Of a stretch of 64,000 nt of DNA, positions 35,083 to 48,173 are shown one piece after another. The number at the start of each line of letters is the position of its first letter. Positions within the stretch are counted from its first letter, which is position 1. The position numbers and the translations under genes are program-made. Below the pieces are notes generated by a model. That model made no database searches. It was given only the letters and a program-made list of their open reading frames with translations, and was not told the DNA's origin. Where the stretch lies: contig NC_084806.1 of NCBI RefSeq assembly GCF_963583255.1, positions 21,804,317 to 21,868,316 on the forward strand, given 5' to 3'. This DNA is from Pyrus communis (lineage: Eukaryota > Streptophyta > Magnoliopsida > Rosales > Rosaceae).

Positions 35083-36006
35083 ATGGCACTTGATAACGCT
35101 TCTCTTTTGTCACAGCTCATGGAAAGGTCCCAAATGCAAAGAGTTGATATATCTAATCTTCAATCAAGGAATAACGTGTTTTCCAATACTTACAATTCGG
35201 ATTGGAGTGATCATTCAAACTCTATGTGGTGGGAACCTCAAAATGCTCAACAAGGAGGATATTGGCAGCCACCACAACCTCATATTCAATATGCCCAACC
35301 AAATTTAAGTTTGTCAATAGATTATAATCAAAAGCTTAACGAATTAATTTGTTTGGTGCAGGGCTCACAAAATCAAGACAATGAGGCTCGACAAGAAGAC
35401 AAAAGGTTGGATCACTTGGAAAAGCAAATTGGGCAGATAGCGGAGTTCGTAGGACAATTTTGCGACCAAGGCAAACTCCCTAGTTCAACCATTGTAAATC
35501 CGAAGGGAGGATTTGAAGCACCTTTGCCGGAAGCACTTATTGCTCCTACGCCATCTAATTCAAGTAAGGTTGTTCCAATTAGTTCTAACCCCATTCCACC
35601 TAATATCCCTATTCCTTGCAGGTTCATGAATTCCAAGGAAGAAGAAAGTGAAAAATACATCTTGGAAGACCTTCCAAAGGTGCAAAGTAGGGAATTTCAT
35701 GAATTCATCAAAGGGGATATACTTGAGACAACAATGCCCAAAGAAGTTGAATTTGATGACATTGGACAAGTCATAACCATCACATGCAATCTGGCCAAGT
35801 CCAATATCCCTGAAACTTTCAAAGGAGTGGTGTTTGTCATTGAGTTCTTGTCAGACAAAACAAGTAAGTCATTTTTTTCAAATTCCATTACATTTTATAC
35901 TAACTTGTTGTTTTTTATGAATCAGGCACCTACATTAGAATTCAAACCAATGCCGGTTCACTTCAAGTATCACCTTCCATTCAAGGACCAATTCCATGCC
36001 GTTTGA
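35083..36006 (+). CDS. Gag-linker protein of element D (307 aa)
   Basis: Starts at ATG 35083; the frame is open further back through the PBS, which is coincidental. It resembles only the part of Gag after the zinc knuckle: 'FSNTYNSDWSDHSNSMWW' and '[18 protein letters not shown]' match '[17 protein letters not shown]' and the same LDHLEKQ segment in C. It ends with the protease-RT linker piece QAPTLEFKPMPVHFKYHL and a stop. Capsid, CCHC and protease are missing. It is open although clearly diverged from E, so it may still be translated. Function unknown; dimerisation through the LDHLEKQ segment is only a guess. Confidence 0.6.
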   Translation: MALDNASLLSQLMERSQMQRVDISNLQSRNNVFSNTYNSDWSDHSNSMWWEPQNAQQGGYWQPPQPHIQYAQPNLSLSIDYNQKLNELICLVQGSQNQDNEARQEDKRLDHLEKQIGQIAEFVGQFCDQGKLPSSTIVNPKGGFEAPLPEALIAPTPSNSSKVVPISSNPIPPNIPIPCRFMNSKEEESEKYILEDLPKVQSREFHEFIKGDILETTMPKEVEFDDIGQVITITCNLAKSNIPETFKGVVFVIEFLSDKTSKSFFSNSITFYTNLLFFMNQAPTLEFKPMPVHFKYHLPFKDQFHAV

Positions 36007-36019
36007 TTTTATTTATGTT

Positions 36020-36060
36020 AAAAAAAAAAAAAAAAAAAAAAAATAATAATAATAATAAAA
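36020..36060 (+). repeat. Poly(A) and aat repeat seam in element D
   Basis: 24 A followed by aat repeats, at the same seam between Gag remnant and antisense module as in A and E. Confidence 0.9.
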
Positions 36061-36071
36061 GTGGCGAGGCT

Positions 36072-36749
36072 TCACAAAGGTTGTTTACTTAAAGACCCAC
36101 TACGTGGCAAAACTCTTGAAGCGGAAGGCATCGAGACGGAAGGCATCGGGGCAGAAGACATAGGAGCGGAAGGCATCGGAGATAGAGGCATCGAAGATAG
36201 AGCATTCGAAGCCTCAATACTTGGCCAAACGCTGGATGATCCAGGAAAAAGGTGCCTCTGGAGGAAAGACGAAAACCTTTGACGGTCACTTTGAATCCGA
36301 CCTTCAGACTCTTGCAGTTCATCAAGCTTCCTCTTCATGCCCGTCGAATAGTTGTTGGCAAGCACGTGCAAACTTCTATTCTCATGCTTAAGCAGTTTGA
36401 TCTCCTGTTTAAGACTTTCCACCTCTGCCATCAATGATTCCACCTGACGGGAGCGGGCAAGCAGGCGTTGGCCCATGTTGGATACAGAACTCGCACACTG
36501 AACACTAAGTGCGAGGGACTCTTGAACGGCCAACTCATCGGACCGTCCTGACAGCAGCCTACTATATTTTGGAGTGAGGAGGTTCCTAGCTACTATTGTA
36601 GCTGTTGTGGCGTCCTGCATCACGGAGTCTTCACCTGTGAGAGGACCGTTAGAAGATAAGAAAGAAGGGCGCCATACGTTACCTTGACGCGGCGCGGCCG
36701 TATCACTGCTGAGACTCAATTCTAAGCTAAGGTTCGATGGGTTTGCCAT
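36072..36749 (-). CDS. Antisense coiled-coil ORF of element D (225 aa)
   Basis: Intact frame, ATG at 36749. N-terminal and coiled-coil parts nearly equal to A and E (3 replacements in the first ~130 residues against A: S to T near 38, D to Y in LTPKYSR, Y to H in LKHENR). In the same stretch I count about 9 silent changes. The C-terminal SAPMP-type repeats differ more. A short QTD insertion of A/E is missing. See 3315-3995 for general description. Confidence 0.72.
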   Translation of the reverse strand: MANPSNLSLELSLSSDTAAPRQGNVWRPSFLSSNGPLTGEDSVMQDATTATIVARNLLTPKYSRLLSGRSDELAVQESLALSVQCASSVSNMGQRLLARSRQVESLMAEVESLKQEIKLLKHENRSLHVLANNYSTGMKRKLDELQESEGRIQSDRQRFSSFLQRHLFPGSSSVWPSIEASNALSSMPLSPMPSAPMSSAPMPSVSMPSASRVLPRSGSLSKQPL

Positions 36750-37275
36750 TTTTCAAAAGTGTTCAAAGAGATGGGGTGGATGAAGTTAATTCTCAAAGGG
36801 CCGAAGTCGATTTTCAAGAATGGGAATTCTTCAGAGTGTGTTTGTTGTGGTGATCGATAGCTCTATAAGAAGCCAAGGCGACGCGTCCACCAATTCGAAA
36901 AGCCGGAATTTCCGGCGTAATTTAGGCGACGCGTTCTCTGCTTTTCAGAAGACGCGTTCAACTTTGTCAAAAGATTTCTGACAAAGCTGAAAACACGTGG
37001 AGGCCATCATCGCAACTACACATCTTTAGCCGACAAAGCGCAAAGTTCGGCGACGCTTTCTCTGCTTTTCAGAAGACGTGTGCAGCTTTGTCAAAAGGAG
37101 CCGCATCTGCACTACCACGTGTCGTTCAGAAAGCGAAGGGGCGTCGTTCAGAAATCGAAGGGGCGCCTGCTCAGAAATCGAAGAGGCGTATTCAAAGATC
37201 GAAGAGGCGCCACTATTTCAAAAAGCCGGATTTGCGGGATCAAAACGTTTGTCGACAAGGGTAAAAGGTACCACC
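36750..37275 (-). promoter_or_regulatory. Putative promoter of the antisense ORF (element D)
   Basis: Same layout as in A: minus-strand TATA-like CTTATAG at 36863-36869, about 115 bases before the ATG, and G-boxes CACGTG at 36994-36999 and 37116-37121, then cagaaatcgaag-type repeats at about 37125-37210. These sites are kept while surrounding bases differ. Confidence 0.45.
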
Positions 37276-39818
37276 ACTTGATATTATCTCTATATATGTC
37301 GACCTTCGTCTTTTATGGCAGGGCAAACCTGAAGAAAATGCCCAACTCTCTCTCACCTCTGAGGGCGCACTCCCAGCAAAGCCTTTCGAAATACTCAATT
37401 CTTTCTTCTTCCCCAAAGATGATACCAGATGCCTGGAGTACATATGACCCAGGAGGAAACGGCGGATTGAAGCATGTGCTGATTCATTCACCGCTTCTTC
37501 AAAGCAAAGGTATCTCATATCATCAAGGTCAAAAGCAAAAATATCTCATATCATGCTCTTTCCCTGTCTTTTTCTTTGTCCTTGTTCTTACTTGCATGGC
37601 AAAGTAAAAGAAGCAATCACCCGGCACTTGGAGTCAGTCTACCGATCTGGAGCCAACTGCCTGGAATCTATTCCTGATTGCTTACCTAGCGTTGCTCTCG
37701 AGTAGTCATCTTCAACGGTTGTTACACTTCCAGAGAAGGGACCACTCCTGCAAAGATTGAACAAAGAAACAGATAATAGGAGGAAGCTCAGACCTTCGGG
37801 GGAAACCAAAAGAACCATCCTGCTGCCCAGTTCAAGAAGTAGCACAAAGGAAAATCAACGATGGGCAGAAACCAGTTCAAGAGTAAGCCTGTGGAATCAC
37901 AAAGATCAAAGCCTCAATGCAATCACCAAGGAGAAGAGGGAATTTACACTCCATAACCAGATTTGCGTCCCTAAACTCTTCTCTTTGTTAATTACATTAT
38001 GCCATGTTTAATATGTTTAGTTGCTTTTTGTGTGTTTACTTATGTTTTGTGTGAATCTATGCTTAAAACATTGAGGACAATGTTTGATTTAAGTGTGGGG
38101 GGGGTAACTAAAGTGTTTTGATGCAAATTCGTAGGGTTTTATCCACCATAACTTCTAATGTTGTTCCTTGCTATTTTAAGGTGTTTTTAAGTTGTTTTAG
38201 AGTGTTTTAGTGTGTTTTGTTTTATAATTCGAAAATCCCATAAAAATTTGAAAAATTGTTTTGAAAAACCCAAAAAGAGTTGTTTTAAAGTTGTTTTTGT
38301 GTGTGTGTTTGTGTCTTAGGGTACCTTCCAACACAACAATAAGGATTTGGTTTATAATTGCATGACGGTTAGAAAGAGTTATAAACATAGAGAAAAGTTT
38401 GATTTACTCTTGGTATATGCTTGGTTATGGTTATAATGTATGACTTCACATGCAATCATAAAAGAAAAAAAAATTCGTTTTTGTAACATGCTTGAAGGAA
38501 GAAACTCAAACAAACGCTACATCCCTGTGAGACTCGAGCCATTACTTTCTTTGGAGAGTTATTTTCTGTGATTCTTTATTTTCTAAAGTTGTTGCATGAT
38601 CTCATTATTCCTTGCTTGGTTGCTACTTAGAATGCAATTGTATCATGATAGAACTAAATGCTAGAACTCATGCCCATTTCATTCAAAGCATGTTATTGAT
38701 TTGCATAACACATATTCAAGAAGAAGTTGTGTAGTGACCACCACCATAGCCAAATAGCCTTACTTCCCATACTTCATATATGTTGTAAGTTTTAACCCCG
38801 TTGAGCCTTGTTTAGCCTTTATTCTTTGTTTACCCACATTTTCCTCACCTAGCCTAGTTTAGGACAATCCCCACCCTTGTTCTTAAAAGATAGTGAGCAT
38901 GACTTAATTGAATTCCTTTTGAGTTACATTATGAAAGAAAATAAGTGTGGGGGAGAGAATGTTTAAGTGTTGATGTTTTGAGATTCAAAAGAAAAGAAAA
39001 AAAAAAAGAGAAAAGAAAGAAAGAAAAAAAAAAAAAAAAGAGCTTGAAAAAAAAAAAAAAAAAAAATGAAAGAATAAGTGATTGAAGAAAGGTTCCAAAA
39101 CACCAATTCTGGGCGTAAATTGTCTAAATTCTCCCTTTTTGTTCAAAAGTTGAGTTTTCATTCAAAAGTGAATTCTAAGTTGATTCAAATGCTTTGCTCA
39201 CTATTTCTTTAAAAACCTTTGTTTTCCATATCCCTTCTTTGTTATCCACATACCCCAAGCCCCGTTACAACCCTTGACTTCTATCTTCAGTGTTGTGTAT
39301 TTCAATTTGTGGAGTTTGAACTTGGTATGAGCATATGGTATCACTGGTTCTCGCGTCTAAGTAGTAGCATTCCATTCATGAGATCATATCTAAACATGCT
39401 TATTAACTCCAGAAATTGCTTCCTTTGAAATACATATATGTGAGTGTTCGTTTTTATGATTACATCAATCTTCTCACATATAACTAGTTTAGGGTGTGTA
39501 GTCAGAAAATCTGTGTGAAAAACGAGAGCATATCTTGTAAGGAATTGAGCAAATTCTCTAAGGCATGTTACTACATTCAAAATATAGTTTTAAATGCTTA
39601 ATTGTGAATTAGTATGTGGTGACTATGATTAAGAATGTACTTAAGTGTCAAGATGGCTAAAATCTGTGGGAATAATGATTTTTAACTTGTCTTGTGCATT
39701 GGAAATCCGTGAGACGATTGTTGGAAGGTGTAGGTTGTGTTTTGTTCGTTTTGTCTAGTTTCGTGTTCTTTTGTTTTGTTTTGCTCGAGGACTAGCAAAA
39801 GATAAGTGTGGGGGTATT
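37276..39818 (+). other. Captured-looking segment and 3' non-coding region of element D
   Basis: No accepted gene. 37276-37955 is the segment shared with A and E. Beyond it lie the AAACATTG/CAATGTTT hairpin (38066-38085), 'aagtgtggggg' repeats at about 38091 and 38943, A/AG-rich tracts (38990-39066) and the polypurine tract 'aagtgtgggggtatt' (39804-39818). The F target site is empty here (38413-38417). Confidence 0.72.
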
Positions 39819-41885
39819 TGATAGGAGCATATTCATGCGACTTAAATAGCTTGTTCTCGTACATTTACGTTATGTTTCTTTAGTTATTTTAGTACTTTAA
39901 GCTATTTTCGTGTGTTTGTAGGTCCAAAGGGCTAAAGGAGCAAAAAGATGCATTTTGGAGACTTTTGGAGCACTTTTGGGCTAAGGACGGATAGCTTATG
40001 CTTGAAGCCAAAGTGTTGGACGAAATTGAAGACCTAATTGGAGCCAAAGTGTTGGAACCTTGTTCTCTTTAGTTTTAGGACATTTAAACCTTTCCTAATC
40101 CCAATCATGCCATGCATAACACACATCCATTCTAACACATTGTCATTGAACATGCATTTCCTTCATTAGTTAACCCACATGCACTTATCACTTATCATCA
40201 CCACATATCATATCACTTAATCACTTAATCACTTATCACTTATCATCACCACTTAACCACTTATCATATCATAACCACATATCATATCACTTATCACTTA
40301 TCACTTAACATAACATCCACCTACTTCACCTACAACATCCACCCACTTCACCTACAACATCCACCTACTTCACCTACAACATCCACCTACTTCACCTACA
40401 ACATCCACTTCACCTACAACATCCACCTACTTCACCTACAACATCCACCTACTTCACCTACAAATGACATAGCCATATGTTCCCTCCACTACTCCTATAA
40501 ATACCCTTGCATTCATTCATTCATGAACATCTCATTTCATACACAACACATTACAAACACATTCTCCCTTCCCTAGCCGTGAGCTTCCCATCTCTCCCCT
40601 TATAATCCAAACACCATTTTTCCATTCCCCTTCCACTTCTACACCACTCCTCATCCATTTCCATAATCCCCCAAACCTCACCTTAGACCTTGTGCTACAA
40701 CAACGAGGAAGATAAGAGGGCCTAAACGTTCATACAATTCAAGTGTGAGTTGTTGGAATGTTTAGGTGTTTCTTTGATTTCAAAGTTTAAATTTAATTCT
40801 CTTTGTTTTGTACGTATGAGGAATGGAAGAGAAGAGTGCCTAAACGTTCATACAATTCAAGTTTGAGTTGTTGGAATGTTTAGGTGTTTCTTTGATTTCA
40901 AAGTTATGATAAACTAAACCCCCCTTTAGCTAGGGGGTGATTCGAAATATATGTTTATGCTTGCATTTTGATTTGATTACTTCTAATTACGTTTCATAAG
41001 TTGTGAATTCAATTTGTTTAACTGTTTTATTGATAACCTATTTATGTATGTTTATTGAGAGTGCACACTTAATTTTCATGCATGAATTTGACGCTAGAAT
41101 ATAAGTGAATTTCACCTAATCGTTATGAACTTATATTCACAAGTAGTGGAGGTTGCTTATAAACAATCGCGTTAAACGAATTCTTGGCATAAGTTTCATG
41201 CAATCATAGTAACGAATGCCTCGTCAACACTTATAGTTTTCATAATGCTTAATGATCTTTGATTGTATCTTTATTGTGCTGTTCACGTAAAGGACTTTTG
41301 GAGAATGTTGTGAATTGCGTTGCGCTAACCCATCCAATTCATTGACTTAAGGAAAACTTGACGGTTAATTTAAGCGGACCTAATTAACCCGGGGTGATGA
41401 GTTTAATAATTTATTGAAATGTAATTGGAAATCTTTTTATTATGCAAGTGTAACATATGTGGAGATGACCCCCTTAGCTATTCTATCATCCATTCATTCC
41501 ATTTCATCAATTTCATATTTACATTCTGTCTAGTTTATTTAACTTGTTTCGTTATTTCAATTTTCGTATAAACTTAAATCCCCCTTTACTTTAATGTCAA
41601 TTTAGTTAGAAATCATTTTAGTTTGTGTTTTTAAAAGCATTTTGAGTCTTTGGTTTGTCTTAGTGTTTTAAAGTTTAGTTTTACATTCTTTGAGTCTAGT
41701 ATAGTGTTTTAAAGTTTAGTTTTACATTCTTTGAGTCTAGTTTAGTGTTTTATATTGTGTTTTTACGTTTTTGAGTCAAATCCAAGTGATTAACAATCCC
41801 TCCTAATCCCCGGTCCAGAACGATCCCTACTTGCACCTATACTACAATTGATAAAAAGAGGGTTTAATTTGTGTGCGTATAATTC
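39819..41885 (+). repeat. LTR array copy 1, 3' LTR of element D
   Basis: Intact LTR start TGATAGGAGCATATTC right after the D polypurine tract; 3' end cut at the joint. TATA box 40495-40502. Confidence 0.92.
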
Positions 41886-43958
41886 ATGCGACTTAAATAG
41901 CTTGTTCTCGTACATTTACGTTATGTTTCTTTAGTTATTTTAGTACTTTAAGCTATTTTCGTGTGTTTGTAGGTCCAAAGGGCTAAAGGAGCAAAAAGAT
42001 GCATTTTGGAGACTTTTGGAGCACTTTTGGGCTAAGGACGGATAGCTTATGCTTGAAGCCAAAGTGTTGGACGAAATTGAAGACCTAATTGGAGCCAAAG
42101 TGTTGGAACCTTGTTCTCTTTAGTTTTAGGACATTTAAACCTTTCCTAATCCCAATCATGCCATGCATAACACACATCCATTCTAACACATTGTCATTGA
42201 ACATGCATTTCCTTCATTAGTTAACCCACATGCACTTATCACTTATCATCACCACATATCATATCACTTAATCACTTAATCACTTATCACTTATCATCAC
42301 CACTTAACCACTTATCATATCATAACCACATATCATATCACTTATCACTTATCACTTAACATAACATCCACCTACTTCACCTACAACATCCACCCACTTC
42401 ACCTACAACATCCACCCACTTCACCTACAACATCCACCTACTTCACCTACAACATCCACCTACTTCACCTACAACATCCACTTCACCTACAACATCCACC
42501 TACTTCACCTACAACATCCACCTACTTCACCTACAAATGACATAGCCATATGTTCCCTCCACTACTCCTATAAATACCCTTGCATTCATTCATTCATGAA
42601 CATCTCATTTCATACACAACACATTACAAACACATTCTCCCTTCCCTAGCCGTGAGCTTCCCATCTCTCCCTTTATAATCCAAACACCATTTTTCCATTC
42701 CCCTTCCACTTCTACACCACTCCTCATCCATTTCCATAATCCCCCAAACCTCACCTTAGACCTTGTGCTACAACAACGAGGAAGATAAGAGGGCCTAAAC
42801 GTTCATACAATTCAAGTGTGAGTTGTTGGAATGTTTAGGTGTTTCTTTGATTTCAAAGTTTAAATTTAATTCTCTTTGTTTTGTACGTATGAGGAATGGA
42901 AGAGAAGAGTGCCTAAACGTTCATACAATTCAAGTTTGAGTTGTTGGAATGTTTAGGTGTTTCTTTGATTTCAAAGTTATGATAAACTAAACCCCCCTTT
43001 AGCTAGGGGGTGATTCGAAATATATGTTTATGCTTGCATTTTGATTTGATTACTTCTAATTACGTTTCATAAGTTGTGAATTCAATTTGTTTAACTGTTT
43101 TATTGATAACCTATTTATGTATGTTTATTGAGAGTGCACACTTAATTTTCATGCATGAATTTGACGCTAGAATATAAGTGAATTTCACCTAATCGTTATG
43201 AACTTATATTCACAAGTAGTGGAGGTTGCTTATAAACAATCGCGTTAAACGAATTCTTGGCATAAGTTTCATGCAATCATAGTAACGAATGCCTCGTCAA
43301 CACTTATAGTTTTCATAATGCTTAATGATCTTTGATTGTATCTTTATTGTGCTGTTCACGTAAAGGACTTTTGGAGAATGTTGTGAATTGCGTTGCGCTA
43401 ACCCATCCAATTCATTGACTTAAGGAAAACTTGACGGTTAATTTAAGCGGACCTAATTAACCCGGGGTGATGAGTTTAATAATTTATTGAAATGTAATTG
43501 GAAATCTTTTTATTATGCAAGTGTAACATATGTGGAGATGACCCCCTTAGCTATTCTATCATCCATTCATTCCATTTCATCAATTTCATATTTACATTCT
43601 GTCTAGTTTATTTAACTTGTTTCGTTATTTCAATTTTCGTATAAACTTAAATCCCCCTTTACTTTAATGTCAATTTAGTTAGAAATCATTTTAGTTTGTG
43701 TTTTTAAAAGCATTTTGAGTCTTTGGTTTGTCTTAGTGTTTTAAAGTTTAGTTTTACATTCTTTGAGTCTAGTATAGTGTTTTAAAGTTTAGTTTTACAT
43801 TCTTTGAGTCTAGTTTAGTGTTTTATATTGTGTTTTTACGTTTTTGAGTCAAATCCAAGTGATTAACAATCCCTCCTAATCCCCGGTCCAGAACGATCCC
43901 TACTTGCACCTATACTACAATTGATAAAAAGAGGGTTTAATTTGTGTGCGTATAATTC
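41886..43958 (+). repeat. LTR array copy 2
   Basis: 2073 bp, both outer ends missing. Shares with the D 5' LTR, but not with copy 1, the two 'cccac' minisatellite variants and 'ctccctttat'. TATA box 42569-42576. Confidence 0.92.
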
Positions 43959-46031
43959 ATGCGACTTAAATAGCTTGTTCTCGTACATTTACGTTATGTT
44001 TCTTTAGTTATTTTAGTACTTTAAGCTATTTTCGTGTGTTTGTAGGTCCAAAGGGCTAAAGGAGCAAAAAGATGCATTTTGGAGACTTTTGGAGCACTTT
44101 TGGGCTAAGGACGGATAGCTTATGCTTGAAGCCAAAGTGTTGGACGAAATTGAAGACCTAATTGGAGCCAAAGTGTTGGAACCTTGTTCTCTTTAGTTTT
44201 AGGACATTTAAACCTTTCCTAATCCCAATCATGCCATGCATAACACACATCCATTCTAACACATTGTCATTGAACATGCATTTCCTTCATTAGTTAACCC
44301 ACATGCACTTATCACTTATCATCACCACATATCATATCACTTAATCACTTAATCACTTATCACTTATCATCACCACTTAACCACTTATCATATCATAACC
44401 ACATATCATATCACTTATCACTTATCACTTAACATAACATCCACCTACTTCACCTACAACATCCACCCACTTCACCTACAACATCCACCCACTTCACCTA
44501 CAACATCCACCTACTTCACCTACAACATCCACCTACTTCACCTACAACATCCACTTCACCTACAACATCCACCTACTTCACCTACAACATCCACCTACTT
44601 CACCTACAAATGACATAGCCATATGTTCCCTCCACTACTCCTATAAATACCCTTGCATTCATTCATTCATGAACATCTCATTTCATACACAACACATTAC
44701 AAACACATTCTCCCTTCCCTAGCCGTGAGCTTCCCATCTCTCCCTTTATAATCCAAACACCATTTTTCCATTCCCCTTCCACTTCTACACCACTCCTCAT
44801 CCATTTCCATAATCCCCCAAACCTCACCTTAGACCTTGTGCTACAACAACGAGGAAGATAAGAGGGCCTAAACGTTCATACAATTCAAGTGTGAGTTGTT
44901 GGAATGTTTAGGTGTTTCTTTGATTTCAAAGTTTAAATTTAATTCTCTTTGTTTTGTACGTATGAGGAATGGAAGAGAAGAGTGCCTAAACGTTCATACA
45001 ATTCAAGTTTGAGTTGTTGGAATGTTTAGGTGTTTCTTTGATTTCAAAGTTATGATAAACTAAACCCCCCTTTAGCTAGGGGGTGATTCGAAATATATGT
45101 TTATGCTTGCATTTTGATTTGATTACTTCTAATTACGTTTCATAAGTTGTGAATTCAATTTGTTTAACTGTTTTATTGATAACCTATTTATGTATGTTTA
45201 TTGAGAGTGCACACTTAATTTTCATGCATGAATTTGACGCTAGAATATAAGTGAATTTCACCTAATCGTTATGAACTTATATTCACAAGTAGTGGAGGTT
45301 GCTTATAAACAATCGCGTTAAACGAATTCTTGGCATAAGTTTCATGCAATCATAGTAACGAATGCCTCGTCAACACTTATAGTTTTCATAATGCTTAATG
45401 ATCTTTGATTGTATCTTTATTGTGCTGTTCACGTAAAGGACTTTTGGAGAATGTTGTGAATTGCGTTGCGCTAACCCATCCAATTCATTGACTTAAGGAA
45501 AACTTGACGGTTAATTTAAGCGGACCTAATTAACCCGGGGTGATGAGTTTAATAATTTATTGAAATGTAATTGGAAATCTTTTTATTATGCAAGTGTAAC
45601 ATATGTGGAGATGACCCCCTTAGCTATTCTATCATCCATTCATTCCATTTCATCAATTTCATATTTACATTCTGTCTAGTTTATTTAACTTGTTTCGTTA
45701 TTTCAATTTTCGTATAAACTTAAATCCCCCTTTACTTTAATGTCAATTTAGTTAGAAATCATTTTAGTTTGTGTTTTTAAAAGCATTTTGAGTCTTTGGT
45801 TTGTCTTAGTGTTTTAAAGTTTAGTTTTACATTCTTTGAGTCTAGTATAGTGTTTTAAAGTTTAGTTTTACATTCTTTGAGTCTAGTTTAGTGTTTTATA
45901 TTGTGTTTTTACGTTTTTGAGTCAAATCCAAGTGATTAACAATCCCTCCTAATCCCCGGTCCAGAACGATCCCTACTTGCACCTATACTACAATTGATAA
46001 AAAGAGGGTTTAATTTGTGTGCGTATAATTC
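43959..46031 (+). repeat. LTR array copy 3
   Basis: 2073 bp, looks identical to copy 2, same joints on both sides. TATA box 44642-44649. Confidence 0.92.
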
Positions 46032-48112
46032 ATGCGACTTAAATAGCTTGTTCTCGTACATTTACGTTATGTTTCTTTAGTTATTTTAGTACTTTAAGCT
46101 ATTTTCGTGTGTTTGTAGGTCCAAAGGGCTAAAGGAGCAAAAAGATGCATTTTGGAGACTTTTGGAGCACTTTTGGGCTAAGGACGGATAGCTTATGCTT
46201 GAAGCCAAAGTGTTGGACGAAATTGAAGACCTAATTGGAGCCAAAGTGTTGGAACCTTGTTCTCTTTAGTTTTAGGACATTTAAACCTTTCCTAATCCCA
46301 ATCATGCCATGCATAACACACATCCATTCTAACACATTGTCATTGAACATGCATTTCCTTCATTAGTTAACCCACATGCACTTATCACTTATCATCACCA
46401 CATATCATATCACTTAATCACTTAATCACTTATCACTTATCATCACCACTTAACCACTTATCATATCATAACCACATATCATATCACTTATCACTTATCA
46501 CTTAACATAACATCCACCTACTTCACCTACAACATCCACCCACTTCACCTACAACATCCACCCACTTCACCTACAACATCCACCTACTTCACCTACAACA
46601 TCCACCTACTTCACCTACAACATCCACTTCACCTACAACATCCACCTACTTCACCTACAACATCCACCTACTTCACCTACAAATGACATAGCCATATGTT
46701 CCCTCCACTACTCCTATAAATACCCTTGCATTCATTCATTCATGAACATCTCATTTCATACACAACACATTACAAACACATTCTCCCTTCCCTAGCCGTG
46801 AGCTTCCCATCTCTCCCTTTATAATCCAAACACCATTTTTCCATTCCCCTTCCACTTCTACACCACTCCTCATCCATTTCCATAATCCCCCAAACCTCAC
46901 CTTAGACCTTGTGCTACAACAACGAGGAAGATAAGAGGGCCTAAACGTTCATACAATTCAAGTGTGAGTTGTTGGAATGTTTAGGTGTTTCTTTGATTTC
47001 AAAGTTTAAATTTAATTCTCTTTGTTTTGTACGTATGAGGAATGGAAGAGAAGAGTGCCTAAACGTTCATACAATTCAAGTTTGAGTTGTTGGAATGTTT
47101 AGGTGTTTCTTTGATTTCAAAGTTATGATAAACTAAACCCCCCTTTAGCTAGGGGGTGATTCGAAATATATGTTTATGCTTGCATTTTGATTTGATTACT
47201 TCTAATTACGTTTCATAAGTTGTGAATTCAATTTGTTTAACTGTTTTATTGATAACCTATTTATGTATGTTTATTGAGAGTGCACACTTAATTTTCATGC
47301 ATGAATTTGACGCTAGAATATAAGTGAATTTCACCTAATCGTTATGAACTTATATTCACAAGTAGTGGAGGTTGCTTATAAACAATCGCGTTAAACGAAT
47401 TCTTGGCATAAGTTTCATGCAATCATAGTAACGAATGCCTCGTCAACACTTATAGTTTTCATAATGCTTAATGATCTTTGATTGTATCTTTATTGTGCTG
47501 TTCACGTAAAGGACTTTTGGAGAATGTTGTGAATTGCGTTGCGCTAACCCATCCAATTCATTGACTTAAGGAAAACTTGACGGTTAATTTAAGCGGACCT
47601 AATTAACCCGGGGTGATGAGTTTAATAATTTATTGAAATGTAATTGGAAATCTTTTTATTATGCAAGTGTAACATATGTGGAGATGACCCCCTTAGCTAT
47701 TCTATCATCCATTCATTCCATTTCATCAATTTCATATTTACATTCTGTCTAGTTTATTTAACTTGTTTCGTTATTTCAATTTTCGTATAAACTTAAATCC
47801 CCCTTTACTTTAATGTCAATTTAGTTAGAAATCATTTTAGTTTGTGTTTTTAAAAGCATTTTGAGTCTTTGGTTTGTCTTAGTGTTTTAAAGTTTAGTTT
47901 TACATTCTTTGAGTCTAGTATAGTGTTTTAAAGTTTAGTTTTACATTCTTTGAGTCTAGTTTAGTGTTTTATATTGTGTTTTTACGTTTTTGAGTCAAAT
48001 CCAAGTGATTAACAATCCCTCCTAATCCCCGGTCCAGAACGATCCCTACTTGCACCTATACTACAATTGATAAAAAGAGGGTTTAATTTGTGTGCGTATA
48101 ATTCTCGCATCA
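46032..48112 (+). repeat. LTR array copy 4, 5' LTR of element E
   Basis: Same as copies 2 and 3 but with the complete LTR end CGCATCA at 48106-48112, then E internal sequence without a PBS. TATA box 46715-46722. Confidence 0.92.
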
Positions 48113-48173
48113 GTTACTTTTGATATTTGATTTAGTTCTCTTTCTTTGATTTTAGGTACTAGAGAAGTAAGAT

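Larger units (their letters stand above)
32890..41885 (+). mobile_element. Element D: non-autonomous Athila-type element
   Basis: LTR 32890-34970 (lacking its first bases), PBS, internal region 34971-39818 and LTR 39819-41885 (lacking its last bases). The internal region carries a Gag-linker ORF, a poly(A) seam, the antisense coiled-coil ORF and a non-coding 3' part, in the same order as A and E but with more differences. No capsid, protease, RT or integrase. Neither LTR has its outer terminus: both are cut at the shared array joint, so no target duplication can be found. Confidence 0.88.
39819..48112 (+). repeat. Head-to-tail array of four LTRs
   Basis: Copies: 39819-41885, 41886-43958, 43959-46031, 46032-48112. 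Copies 2 to 4 repeat with an exact 2073-bp period and I see no base difference between them. Copy 1 has one 22-bp minisatellite unit fewer (distance 2051) and 'ctccccttat' where others have 'ctccctttat'. At each joint the LTR end has lost its last 8 bases and the next LTR its first bases, meeting at ATTC (41882-41885, 43955-43958, 46028-46031). No internal sequence remains between copies. Each has a TATA box (40495, 42569, 44642, 46715). Confidence 0.93.

Noticed and set aside
39819..48112. Array as a simple assembly artefact
   Set aside because: Cannot be excluded, but copy 1 differs by a 22-bp unit and a base, and the same joint occurs separately at 32889, which a simple collapse or duplication error would not produce.
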